From: Clostridia bacterium UC5.1-1D10 | GTDB lineage: Bacteria; Bacillota; Clostridia; Lachnospirales; Anaerotignaceae | Direction: 5' to 3' | Assembly: GCA_001304995.1 (NCBI GenBank) | Contig: BBZU01000011.1 | Span: 16,183 to 80,182, forward strand | DNA: 64,000 nt | Shown here: one piece after another, positions 9,456-18,112 of the stretch | How positions within the stretch are numbered: position 1 is the first letter of the stretch | How the letters are laid out: each line of letters begins with the position of its first letter | Program-made: the position numbers and the translations under genes | Notes under the pieces: generated by a model | Told to the model about the DNA's origin: nothing | The model's database searches: none | Seen by the model: the letters and a program-made list of their open reading frames with translations, nothing else

Positions 9456-10280
9456 TCAAAGACGTTTTTTCAGTATGCGTTTTTCCAGCAGATTGATGGC
9501 TTCGTAAAGAAGTGCCGCCAGTATGGAAAGAATGACAACACTCATGAGGACCCAGGAAAGTTTGAAAACCTGACTTCCGTAGATAATGAGGAAGCCAAGA
9601 CCTGCCTGCGCCACCAGAAATTCCCCGACGATGACACCAACAAAGGAAAGGCCTACATTGATTTTCAAAGCATTGACCATACAGGGAATATTGGCAGGGA
9701 ATACGACTTTTTTTAGGATCTGCCATTTTCCGCCGCCGAAAATACGGATGAGTTTGATCTTTTCTTCATCGGTCTGCAAAAATCCGTTGAGAACAGTCAT
9801 GATAGTAACAATGACAGATGTGAGCAGTGCCACAACGATGATAGAAGTTTTGCCGTTGCCAAGCCAGACAATGATAATGGGGGCAAGGGCTGTTTTGGGC
9901 AAGGCGTTGAGAACTACCAGATAGGGCTCTGCCACATCGGAAATCATCCGATTCCACCAGAGAAGTATGGCAGTCAGTGTACCAAGGATCGTACCCAGTA
10001 CAAAGCCGGCAACGGTTTCCGCCAGTGTAACGCCGATGTGTTTCCAAAGCATACCGTTTTCCGCCATTTCCACAGCTGTTGCCCAGATTTCCGTGGGCTG
10101 GCTGAACAGAAAGGCATCTACCCAGCCTTTGCGGGCAGCCACTTCCCACAAGAGGAAAAAGCCTACCAATAGCAAAATCTGTATGGTGTAGATGGTATAA
10201 CGCCGCAGTTTCAGACGACGCAGAAAGGCAGCCTGCTGGGCAGAAACGGGAGGTCGTTTGATTTCACGCCACATGGACAT
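9456..10280 (-). CDS. ABC transporter permease (SsuC/TauC, NitT/TauT type)
   Basis: 274 residues with about six TMs and the BPD_transp_1 fold. The coupling-loop motif (EAA loop) is visible as IFGGGKWQILKKVVFPANIP near residue 195. The family imports nitrate, taurine, sulfonates, or thiamine precursors, and the substrate cannot be read from the permease. It is translated from ATG 10280, which overlaps the last codons of the repaired ATPase gene. No substrate-binding protein gene adjoins the pair, which is unusual for the family. Confidence 0.88.
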   Translation of the reverse strand: MSMWREIKRPPVSAQQAAFLRRLKLRRYTIYTIQILLLVGFFLLWEVAARKGWVDAFLFSQPTEIWATAVEMAENGMLWKHIGVTLAETVAGFVLGTILGTLTAILLWWNRMISDVAEPYLVVLNALPKTALAPIIIVWLGNGKTSIIVVALLTSVIVTIMTVLNGFLQTDEEKIKLIRIFGGGKWQILKKVVFPANIPCMVNALKINVGLSFVGVIVGEFLVAQAGLGFLIIYGSQVFKLSWVLMSVVILSILAALLYEAINLLEKRILKKRL

Positions 10281-11009
10281 CCAGCTCCTTCCAGATTTGA
10301 TTGAAATATTCTCGAAATTCCGGGGCTTCCCGGGCTTTCATGGGGGTGCGGTTTTCCACGGAAAGGGAAATGGTGTGGATTTTTTCAGTCGTGCGGGACG
10401 ACCGGATAACACGATGACACGGTCGGAAAGGCTGATGGCTTCGGAAATGTCATGGCTTACCAGAAGGGCTGTTTTTCCTTCCTTACGGATGATGGTACCG
10501 ATTTCGTCTGCCACAGACAGTCGAGTTTGATAATCCAAAGCAGAAAAAGGTTCATCCAATAGCAGAATGTCTGGACGGACGGCAAGGGTACGAATCAAGG
10601 CAGCCCGTTGACGCATGCCGCCGGAAAGTTCCGAGGGAAAACGGTCTTTGAAATCGCCCAAACCGTATTGATCCAGCATGTGATCTACAAAAGCGATATT
10701 TTCCGGCGTCAGTTTACCTTGCAGCTCCAATCCTAATTGGGCATTGCGGCGGATGGTGCGCCATTCCAGCAGATGATCTTTTTGCAGCATATAGCCAATG
10801 TTGCCGTTGACGGAAAGACTGCCGGATGAAGGGGGAATCAGTCCTGCCAGCATGGATAATATGGAGGATTTACCGCAGCCGCTGGGGCCAACAATGGTGA
10901 CAAATTCCCCTTCCTCCACGGAAAAAGACAGGTGGGAAACGGCCTTCGTTTCGCCGCTGAGACTGTGATAACTGAGGGTGACGTCAAGCAGAGAAAGCAT
11001 GGGGCGCAA
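10264..11009 (-). CDS. ABC transporter ATPase (SsuB/TauB type), frameshift near 3' end
   Basis: Nucleotide-binding subunit of the importer. Walker A GPSGCGKSS (about residue 40), Q-loop in GYMLQKDHLLEW, signature LSGGMRQR (about 130), Walker B ILLLDEPFSALD and the switch His in LLVSHD are all present. In the raw sequence the frame stops at 10338. Adding one base to the T6 run at 10380-10385 restores a family-like C-terminus of about 40 residues ending at 10264. I start it at TTG 11009, because GGAGG lies 8 bases upstream; ATG 11000 would be 17 bases from it. Confidence 0.85.
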
Positions 11010-11124
11010 TGGGAAGACCTCCTTTGCAAATTATATGTTTATACTATGGGAGCAGGGACAAAAGGTGCCTTTCCTACTGCAAAAAACTGTGGTATACTTT
11101 TGAAAAAATGAAAGAAGGGATTTT

Positions 11125-11775
11125 ATGTCACAGGAAATCAAACCAGCATTGGTTGTCATTGATATGGAAGAAGGATTTTTGAACGAAAATTCTCCGCTGT
11201 ACATCAAACAAGCGGCAGATACGGTGCCAGCACTGGCAAAGGTTATCGCAGAAGCGAGAAACAGAAAGATTCCCGTTTTCTTTGTGAACCGTATTTACCG
11301 GAAAGATGGCAGTGATGTGGAAGCGTGCCGTTATGACAACTGGCTGGCAGGGGGACGCTGTCTGGCACCTAACAGCACAGGGGACTGTTCCATCCAAGTG
11401 CCGGAAGCCTTTACACCACAGGAAGGGGATTATACCATCATCAAACCCAGATTTTCCGCATTTTTCCAGACAGAACTGGATTTGATTCTGCGCAGACTGC
11501 GGGTGGATACGGTCATTCTGACTGGTACCACCACACCAAACTGTATCCGCGCAACCTGCTATGATGGGTTATCTCTGGACTACAATGTGGCAATCATTGA
11601 GGATTGCTGCTCTTCCAGAAGTGAAGCCGTACAGAAAGCCAATATGGAGGATATGGCGTTCATCGGCGCAACGGTATTGGATGCAGAAACCTTCCTGAAA
11701 GAAGGCGTTGTCATGAAAAACGTGGTGCAGGAAGTGAGAGATCGGGTAGAAGCAGACGAAACAGCGCCGGAATAA
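11125..11775 (+). CDS. Isochorismatase-family cysteine hydrolase
   Basis: 216 residues with the alpha/beta fold of the isochorismatase/nicotinamidase family. The catalytic triad is visible: Asp in VVIDMEEGF (about residue 12), Lys in IIKPRFSAF (about 109) and the nucleophile Cys in TTTPNCIRATCYDG (about 136). Members hydrolyse amides, ureides or isochorismate; the substrate here is unknown. Ribosome site GAAGG lies just before ATG 11125. It runs in the same direction as the phosphoesterase gene 38 bases downstream. Confidence 0.87.
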   Translation: MSQEIKPALVVIDMEEGFLNENSPLYIKQAADTVPALAKVIAEARNRKIPVFFVNRIYRKDGSDVEACRYDNWLAGGRCLAPNSTGDCSIQVPEAFTPQEGDYTIIKPRFSAFFQTELDLILRRLRVDTVILTGTTTPNCIRATCYDGLSLDYNVAIIEDCCSSRSEAVQKANMEDMAFIGATVLDAETFLKEGVVMKNVVQEVRDRVEADETAPE

Positions 11776-11813
11776 AGCGAAAAGTAAAATGGGGGCGGTG
11801 AAAGGAGTTTCGT

Positions 11814-12635
11814 ATGAAAAAGAAAGGAATTTTTCTGCTGGCAGGCGTGCTTGTTCTTGGCATACTGGCTTCTGCATTGCAGACCCATTTGAAAGTACAG
11901 ACATACAAGCTGGAATCTTCGAAAATCACATCTCCAGTCCGTCTGGCGGTGATTACAGACCTGCACAGCACCATTTACGGTGAGAATCAGGAGAAACTGG
12001 TGGCATCATTGGAGGCGCAGAATCCGGATGCGATACTGCTGTCAGGGGATATTGCCGACGATGAAGTGCCCCATGACGGTACAAAGCAATTGCTGGATGC
12101 TATTGGAGATACATATCCTTGTTTCTATGTTTCCGGTAACCATGAGCATTGGTCAGGAGAATATGAGAAGATTGCGGAAATGATTGCTTCTTACGGTGTT
12201 ACGGTGCTGGAAGGAGAAGCGACGGAACTGGATGTGAACGGAAATGTCATCCAGATTGCTGGCGTGGATGACCCGGATAAGTTTTTTGATTTTTCTGAAT
12301 GGGAAAGTCAATTGGAGCAGGTAAAAGAAGAAAGAAATGACGATGATTTTACCATTCTTCTTTCTCATCGTCCAGAGCTGGTACAGTGGTATGAAGAAAG
12401 CAGCTTTGATCTGGTGGCGGCAGGCCATGCCCATGGGGGACAGATACGGATACCACTTATTTTGAATGGATTGTTTGCGCCCAATCAGGGATGGTTCCCG
12501 GATTACGCTGGTGGTATGTATCCACTGGGGGAAACCAACATGGTAGTAAGCAGAGGACTTTGCAAAAATAATCTGCCCCGTATCTGGAATCCGCCGGAAG
12601 TGGTTATGGTGGAAGTGGTGCCGGAGGAAGCCTGA
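11814..12635 (+). CDS. Membrane-anchored metallophosphoesterase
   Basis: 273 residues. An N-terminal hydrophobic helix (about residues 5-21) is followed by a calcineurin-like phosphoesterase domain with all metal motifs: DLHS, SGDIADD, GNHEHW, and the C-terminal HRPE and GHAHGGQIR. This YkuE/YaeI-like group acts outside the membrane on phospho-lipids or nucleotides; the substrate is unknown. AAAGGAG precedes ATG 11814. Confidence 0.88.
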   Translation: MKKKGIFLLAGVLVLGILASALQTHLKVQTYKLESSKITSPVRLAVITDLHSTIYGENQEKLVASLEAQNPDAILLSGDIADDEVPHDGTKQLLDAIGDTYPCFYVSGNHEHWSGEYEKIAEMIASYGVTVLEGEATELDVNGNVIQIAGVDDPDKFFDFSEWESQLEQVKEERNDDDFTILLSHRPELVQWYEESSFDLVAAGHAHGGQIRIPLILNGLFAPNQGWFPDYAGGMYPLGETNMVVSRGLCKNNLPRIWNPPEVVMVEVVPEEA

Positions 12636-12636
12636 A

Positions 12637-12680
12637 AAAATAGCTGGAATCCTTGTATTTTAAGGAGTCCAGCTATTTTT
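12637..12680. terminator. Bidirectional terminator
   Basis: AAATAGCTGGA pairs with TCCAGCTATTT around a 17-base loop, flanked by A and T runs. It lies between the convergent phosphoesterase and cupin genes. Confidence 0.8.
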
Positions 12681-12703
12681 GCGTTCTGATGAATGATGCA
12701 GAA

Positions 12704-13054
12704 TTATTTTGCCCAGTCGTTCACAACAAGCGCAATCAGTTCCACATCTTCGTCTGTATTGTTTTCCATGGCATGCCACTGACCTACTTCGATGAGACAA
12801 ACATCGCCGGGGCGTACAGTTGTTTTGGAACCGTCATTGTCTACGAATGTGCCTTCGCCTTTGATGATGGCATAAGGTTCTGTGTTGCCTACATGCTGAT
12901 GCCAGCCGATGGAGCTGTGGGGTTTCATAACCAGTCTTGCATACATTTTACCATGACCCATCAGTTCTTCTTCTGTGAGAAAATGGTGGATTTCGATGAT
13001 GCCTTTGCCATCTCTGAGTCCTTCTTTGATTACAACATTCTCTTTTCTTACCAT
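12704..13054 (-). CDS. Small cupin-domain protein
   Basis: 116 residues forming a single cupin_2 barrel. Motif 1 is seen as IGWHQHVGNTEPYAIIKGEG and motif 2 as VRPGDVCLIEVGQWHAMEN, giving metal-binding His residues plus Glu. Such proteins are often small isomerases or sugar/metal sensors; no substrate can be named. AGGAG precedes ATG 13054 and lies in the last codons of the radical SAM gene just upstream, so the two are coupled. Confidence 0.85.
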   Translation of the reverse strand: MVRKENVVIKEGLRDGKGIIEIHHFLTEEELMGHGKMYARLVMKPHSSIGWHQHVGNTEPYAIIKGEGTFVDNDGSKTTVRPGDVCLIEVGQWHAMENNTDEDVELIALVVNDWAK

Positions 13055-13057
13055 GGT

Positions 13058-14005
13058 TTAATTCTCCTTTCTTATTTGAAACGTTGCGGCACTTTTGACA
13101 CCTGAAAGGTCAAAAAGCGGTGTGTATTCCGATGTGGCCGCAGAGCGTTTTTGCACAAATCCGTTGGTTAAGCCGATTTCCAGAAAATACTCCGTGACTT
13201 TTTCATATTCAAACGTAGTCAATTTGCGGGAAAGATTCCGAAATTCTGTGGCGTGATACATGGGGGTGTACTGGTTCAGCAGGGACACATAAGCGTCTTT
13301 TCCCAGATTTTCCCGTATCCAGTCCAAAACCCGAAAACTGTCTTTGTATTGTCCGGGCAGAACAAGATGCCGCAGGATCAGCCCTTTTTCCATGATGCCG
13401 TTTTCATCAAACAGATCTGCTTTCGTCTGTCTGCGCATTTCCAAAATGGCTGCCGCTGTGGTTTCGGCGTAATGGGGTGCCTTGGAATACTGCACAGCAA
13501 GTGTATCATCCCAGTATTTGAAGTCAGGCAGATACACATCCACCAATCCATCCAGCATCCGTAAGCCATCCAGACTTTCGTAACCGTTGGAGTTATAGAC
13601 CACAGGAATGGAAAGCCCCTGTGCTTTCGCTTTCTCCAGTGCTTCCGCAATTTGTGGGATGAAGTGGGAAGCCGATACCATATTGATGTTATGCAGTCCC
13701 CGGTTCTGCTGCTCCAGAAAGATTTCCGTCAGCCGCTCTATGGATATTTCCGCACCGAAATTCTCCTGACTGATGTCGTGGTTTTGACAAAAAACACAGC
13801 GCAGATTGCAGTGAGAGAAAAAGACAGTACCGGAACCCCTCGTGCCGCTGATGGGCGGTTCTTCCCATTGGTGAGCGGAAACCAGCGCTACTTTTGGCAG
13901 AGTGCCTGCGCCGCAAAAGCCGACTTTGCCGGACAGACGGTCAGCGCCGCAGTTTCTGGGACAAACCGTGCAGTGCTGCAAAGCCTGTTGCGTGCTCAGA
14001 TTCAT
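13058..14005 (-). CDS. Radical SAM protein, PflA/AmmeMemoRadiSam type
   Basis: About 315 residues when started at ATG 14005, which has AGGAG 10 bases upstream; the in-frame ATG at 14065 adds an unlikely tail. An N-terminal cysteine cluster CTVCPRNCGADR is followed by the radical SAM triad CNLRCVFCQN at about residue 75. These are features of the pyruvate formate-lyase activating enzyme-like (YgkA/PflX) group, which makes a 5'-deoxyadenosyl radical from S-adenosylmethionine. The substrate is not known. It is followed immediately by the cupin gene. Confidence 0.87.
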   Translation of the reverse strand: MNLSTQQALQHCTVCPRNCGADRLSGKVGFCGAGTLPKVALVSAHQWEEPPISGTRGSGTVFFSHCNLRCVFCQNHDISQENFGAEISIERLTEIFLEQQNRGLHNINMVSASHFIPQIAEALEKAKAQGLSIPVVYNSNGYESLDGLRMLDGLVDVYLPDFKYWDDTLAVQYSKAPHYAETTAAAILEMRRQTKADLFDENGIMEKGLILRHLVLPGQYKDSFRVLDWIRENLGKDAYVSLLNQYTPMYHATEFRNLSRKLTTFEYEKVTEYFLEIGLTNGFVQKRSAATSEYTPLFDLSGVKSAATFQIRKEN

Positions 14006-14178
14006 GTGTTTTGGCTCCTTTCTGGTGGTTTTGTCATGTGAAACCGCCAGAGGGAGGCTGCACAAACCGACAGGCTTATTTTACCATGAATCACAATAGT
14101 TTCATATAGAAAAATGTCAATTGCCATGTTAAAATGCAGAAGAAAAGAGAATTTGGTCAAAACAAAGGGGGAAGCGGC

Positions 14179-14394
14179 ATGGAAACATACAAAACCGTTT
14201 TGAAAGAAGTTCGGGTAAGAGATGAAGTATATTGTGATTGCTGCGGCAGAAAGATTGACACAGAAGGGGAGGATTATCTCCATCTGGAAAAACAGTGGGG
14301 TTATTTTTCTCAAAAAGACGGGGAAAATCATGTGCTGGATATTTGCGAAGAATGTTATGATAAATGGCGCAGCAGTTTTACAGGCGAAAAATAA
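14179..14394 (+). CDS. Small zinc-ribbon-like protein of unknown function
   Basis: 71 residues with two CxxC pairs (CDCCGRKI near residue 19 and CEECYDKW near 60), a likely structural zinc site. ATG 14179 has AAGGGGG upstream, whereas the ATG at 14134 has none. It lies alone between a divergent radical SAM gene and the PHP gene. I do not recognise the family. Confidence 0.65.
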   Translation: METYKTVLKEVRVRDEVYCDCCGRKIDTEGEDYLHLEKQWGYFSQKDGENHVLDICEECYDKWRSSFTGEK

Positions 14395-14633
14395 GATTTT
14401 GGCAGGGGGTAGCCCCTGCTTTTTCTTTGGAGAAAAAGATGAGCCAAACAGCGTTTTTTGCAGATACATGTCAGTTTTTGCGAAAATGTTCTTTCTGTAA
14501 AGAACTTTGTTTTTCTTTTGAGATTTGGGCGTTTTTTTCTTTTCATTCCATGGAAAAAATGGTATAATTCCTATGAAAAAGGTTTGGTTCCATTCGAAAC
14601 TTTTTCGATCAAATAAAAAGAGAGGGAATCATC

Positions 14634-15350
14634 ATGAAATATCTGATTGATACTCATACCCATACCATTGCCAGCGGACATGCTTACAGCACATTGGATG
14701 AAAATGTTCTTTGTGCGGCACGAAAAGGGCTGGAGGCCATTGCCATTACAGACCATGCGCCTATGATGGCACATACCACATGTCATGCCTATTTTGCCAA
14801 TCTTCATGTGGTGCCCAAAGAACTTCATGGCGTACGTGTGCTGCGGGGCATTGAGCTGAATATCATGGACTTTGACGGTACAGTGGATATGGATGAGAAA
14901 ATCCTTTCCCGTTTGGATATTGCCATTGCCAGTCTGCATACACCTTGTCTGGCACCTGGTACCAAAGAGGAAAACACAAGAGCCTGCCTGAAAGTCATGG
15001 AAAATCCTTTGGTGGATATTCTGGGACATCCGGGAGATCCTCGTTATCCGCTGGATTATGAGCTGTTGGTGGAAAAAGCCAAAGAAACAGGCACAATTTT
15101 GGAAATCAATAACACTTCGCTCATTCCTGGTGGTTTTCGGGATGGCAGCGCGGAAAACATAGAATATATGCTGCGCCTTTGCAAAGAAGCAAAACTGCCT
15201 GTTGTGGTTGGCAGTGATGCGCATTTTTATACCAGCATTGGTGAATTTGACCATGCGGAAGCATTGATGAAGAAAGTGGATTTCCCCAAAAGTCTGGTGC
15301 TGAACACCAGTGTGGATGGGCTCATCAGCGCTTTAAAGCGCAACAAATAA
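14634..15350 (+). CDS. PHP-domain phosphoesterase (YcdX type)
   Basis: 238 residues. The polymerase-and-histidinol-phosphatase metal motifs are clear: DTHTHT at the N-terminus, AITDHAPMM, the RGIELN Glu, SLHTPC, LGHPGDPRY and GSDAHF near the C-terminus. These bind a trinuclear metal site for phosphate ester hydrolysis. The YcdX-type subgroup is indicated by the single-domain length. The substrate is unknown. AGAGGG lies upstream of ATG 14634. Confidence 0.88.
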   Translation: MKYLIDTHTHTIASGHAYSTLDENVLCAARKGLEAIAITDHAPMMAHTTCHAYFANLHVVPKELHGVRVLRGIELNIMDFDGTVDMDEKILSRLDIAIASLHTPCLAPGTKEENTRACLKVMENPLVDILGHPGDPRYPLDYELLVEKAKETGTILEINNTSLIPGGFRDGSAENIEYMLRLCKEAKLPVVVGSDAHFYTSIGEFDHAEALMKKVDFPKSLVLNTSVDGLISALKRNK

Positions 15351-15439
15351 TTTAAACAGAACGCCAAAAAAATCTTTACTTTAACACTTTAGTATGCTAA
15401 TATGTAATAAGATATTGAGAGCAAAGGTGGCGTTCGGTT

Positions 15440-15766
15440 ATGAACAAAAAAATCAAAAGTGAATTAGTGGACAGGCTTTTTCAGTGTATCCTCAGCATGG
15501 AAACCGTGGAAGAATGTTACCAGCTTTTCGAGGATTTATGCACCGTCAATGAAATACAGGCAATTGCCCAGCGTATGGAAGTAGCGGTTATGCTGAACGC
15601 AAAAAAGACTTATGTGGAAATTGCGGAAAAGACAGGGGCTTCCACAGCCACCATCAGCCGCGTGAACCGCTGCCTGCATTATGGTACAGATGGCTATAAA
15701 CTTGCGATCAGCAGAGTATATGGCGATGGTGCTCAGACGGAAGAAACGGAAGAAGCAGAACAGTAA
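15440..15766 (+). CDS. YerC/YecD-family TrpR-related regulator
   Basis: 108 residues. The helix-turn-helix has the TrpR-like pattern EIQAIAQRMEVAVML ... TYVEIAEKTGASTATISRVNRCL, matching the YerC/YecD family found in many Firmicutes, often next to pcrA as here. The ligand is unknown; the relationship to TrpR is in fold, not proven function. AAAGGTGG precedes the start. It ends 89 bases before pcrA and may be cotranscribed. Confidence 0.85.
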   Translation: MNKKIKSELVDRLFQCILSMETVEECYQLFEDLCTVNEIQAIAQRMEVAVMLNAKKTYVEIAEKTGASTATISRVNRCLHYGTDGYKLAISRVYGDGAQTEETEEAEQ

Positions 15767-15854
15767 CCCATAGATGAGCTTAGGAAGGGAGTTGGCACTT
15801 TCTCAGGTGTCCGCTTCCTTTTCTTTGCCAAAAAGACAGAACAGGAGTAAAAAC

Positions 15855-18091
15855 ATGATTGGATTTGAACAGTTGAACAATATGCAGCAAAAGGCGGTTA
15901 TGCAGACAGAAGGCCCTGTTTTGGTGCTGGCTGGTGCCGGCAGCGGTAAGACAGGTGCTTTGACAGTCCGTATCGCTCACTTGCTGGAAACAGGTGTAAA
16001 ACCCTGGAACATTCTGGCGATCACATTCACAAACAAAGCAGCGAAGGAAATGCGTGAACGTGTGGATAAACTGGTAGGTCAGGGCGCAGAAGATATCTGG
16101 ATCAGCACATTCCACTCCACCTGCGTGCGTATCCTGCGCAGAGAGATCAGCCATCTGGATTATGACGGTCAGTTTTCCATTTATGACGCAGACGATCAGG
16201 AAAAAGTCATGAAGGAAGTATTCAAACGCCTGAATATGAGCCCCATCGACAAGAGTTTTTCCGTGCGTGCAGCCATTTCTCAGATCAGCAAACAGAAAGA
16301 AGAAATGGTCAGCTGGGAGGACTACGTAAAGACCGTAGATCCTTTTGACATTAAGGGAAAACGTCTGGCAAAGGTATACCAGCTTTATCAGCAGCTGCTG
16401 AAAGAAAGCAACGCCCTGGACTTTGACGATTTGATTTATAAGACAGTGCTGCTGTTCCGTACCCATCCAGAAGTGCTGGATAAATATCAGGAACGTTTCC
16501 GTTATATCATGGTAGACGAGTACCAGGATACTAACACATCTCAGTATGAACTGGTGCACATGCTGGCGGCAAAATACCAGAATCTGTGTGTGGTAGGGGA
16601 CGATGACCAGAGTATTTATGGCTGGAGAGGCGCTAACATCCGCAATATTCTGGACTTTGAAAAAGACTTCCCTAACACAACCGTTATCAAACTGGAACAG
16701 AACTATCGTTCCACGAAAAAATTTTGGATGCGGCAAACGCAGTCATCCAGAACAATATGACCAGAAAAGAAAAATCCCTTTGGACAGAAAATGACAGCGG
16801 CAGCATCATCCACATTTATAAAGCAGACAATGAGTATGACGAAGCACGTTATGTGGCAGAACAGATTGAGCAGCTTCAGAAAGAAGGCAAGAGCCTGAAT
16901 AACTTTGCGGTGCTGTACCGTGCCAACGCACAGTCCCGTACTGTGGAAGACCAGCTGGTGAAAAAAGGTATTCCTTATCGTCTGTTCGGCGGCGTGCGCT
17001 TCTATGAAAGAAAAGAAATCAGAGATATTCTGTCTTATCTGAAAGTGCTGGCAAACCCTGCGGATACCATTGCTTTGCGGAGAATCATCAATGTGCCTAA
17101 ACGTGGTATCGGGGATACTTCTCTGGAAAAAGTGGTAACCTATGCCCAGAACCATGGCATGGGGCTGTATGAAGCGCTGGCACATCTGGATGATATGCCG
17201 GAACTGAAAACAAGAGCAAAGAAATTCAAAGAATTCTATGAACTTTTTGAAAGCCTGCGTCGTGATTATGAAGGCATGACAGCAGCGGAACTCATTGATG
17301 CCGTTGTAAAACGCAGTGGCTACTTGCAGCAGCTTTTGACTGAAGGCACTGACGAAGCACTGGCAAGAATCGAAAACATCGACGAATTTGTCAATAAGGC
17401 AACAGAATATGATAAACAGAATCCCGAAGCAGGTCTGGAAGGATTCCTGGAAGAAGTGGCTCTGGTGGCTGACATTGACGGATACAACGAAGGGGACGAA
17501 AGCGTGGTGCTTATGACACTTCACAGCGCAAAAGGTCTGGAATTCCCTTATGTATTCATCATCGGCATGGAAGAAGGCATTTTCCCCGGCTACCGCGCCG
17601 TTATGTTCGGCGGCGAAAAGGAAATTGAAGAAGAACGCCGTCTGTGTTATGTAGGTATTACCCGTGCAAAAGAAGTGCTTTACATGACCCACGCAAAAAG
17701 CCGTATGCAGCATGGTCTGACACAGTACAATCCACCTTCCCGTTTCCTGAAAGAAATCCCTCAGGATCTGGTGGATATGCCTACTCGTCAGATGTCCGAT
17801 ATGGCGAAGAAATACGCAATGCGGGAAAGCATGAAGGTAAGCCCTGTAACACCTACACGCAGCAAAGTAAATCCTTATGCTCAGCCTATTAAGAGAGAAA
17901 TGCCTGCACCTAAGGATTTCAAACTGGATTATGAAGTAGGCGATAAAGTGCGCGCACCGAAGTACGGTATTGGCGTTGTCAAATCCATTCAGGGTGGCGG
18001 TGCAGATTTTGAAGTAGAGGTATCCTTCGGCGAAAAAGGAACCAAGAAATTTATGGCAAAACTTTCCAAGCTGATCAAAGTCAGCGAATAA
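15855..18091 (+). CDS. pcrA: ATP-dependent DNA helicase PcrA/UvrD (one frameshift)
   Basis: Superfamily 1A 3'-5' helicase for repair and plasmid replication, about 745 residues when repaired. Walker A AGAGSGKT, motif Ia TFTNKAAKEM, DEYQDTN, GDDDQSIYGWRG and EQNYRST are in the first frame. MTLHSAKGLEFPYVF and VGITRAKE are in the second, and the C-terminus has the PcrA RNA-polymerase-binding-like tail (VGDKVRAPKYGIGVV). The frame breaks in A6 at 16716-16721; one more A gives the expected RSTKKILDAANAVI. Start ATG 15855 has AGGAG at the right distance. PcrA is essential in Bacillus, so the break is probably an error in the sequence. Confidence 0.9.
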
Positions 18092-18112
18092 TTTTTGGGA
18101 GCGATGCGGAAT

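Noticed and set aside
16716..16725. Programmed ribosomal frameshifting in A6-T4 of pcrA and similar runs
   Set aside because: Too many unrelated genes share the pattern, the shifts go both ways, and there are no conserved stimulatory hairpins or SD sequences just upstream.
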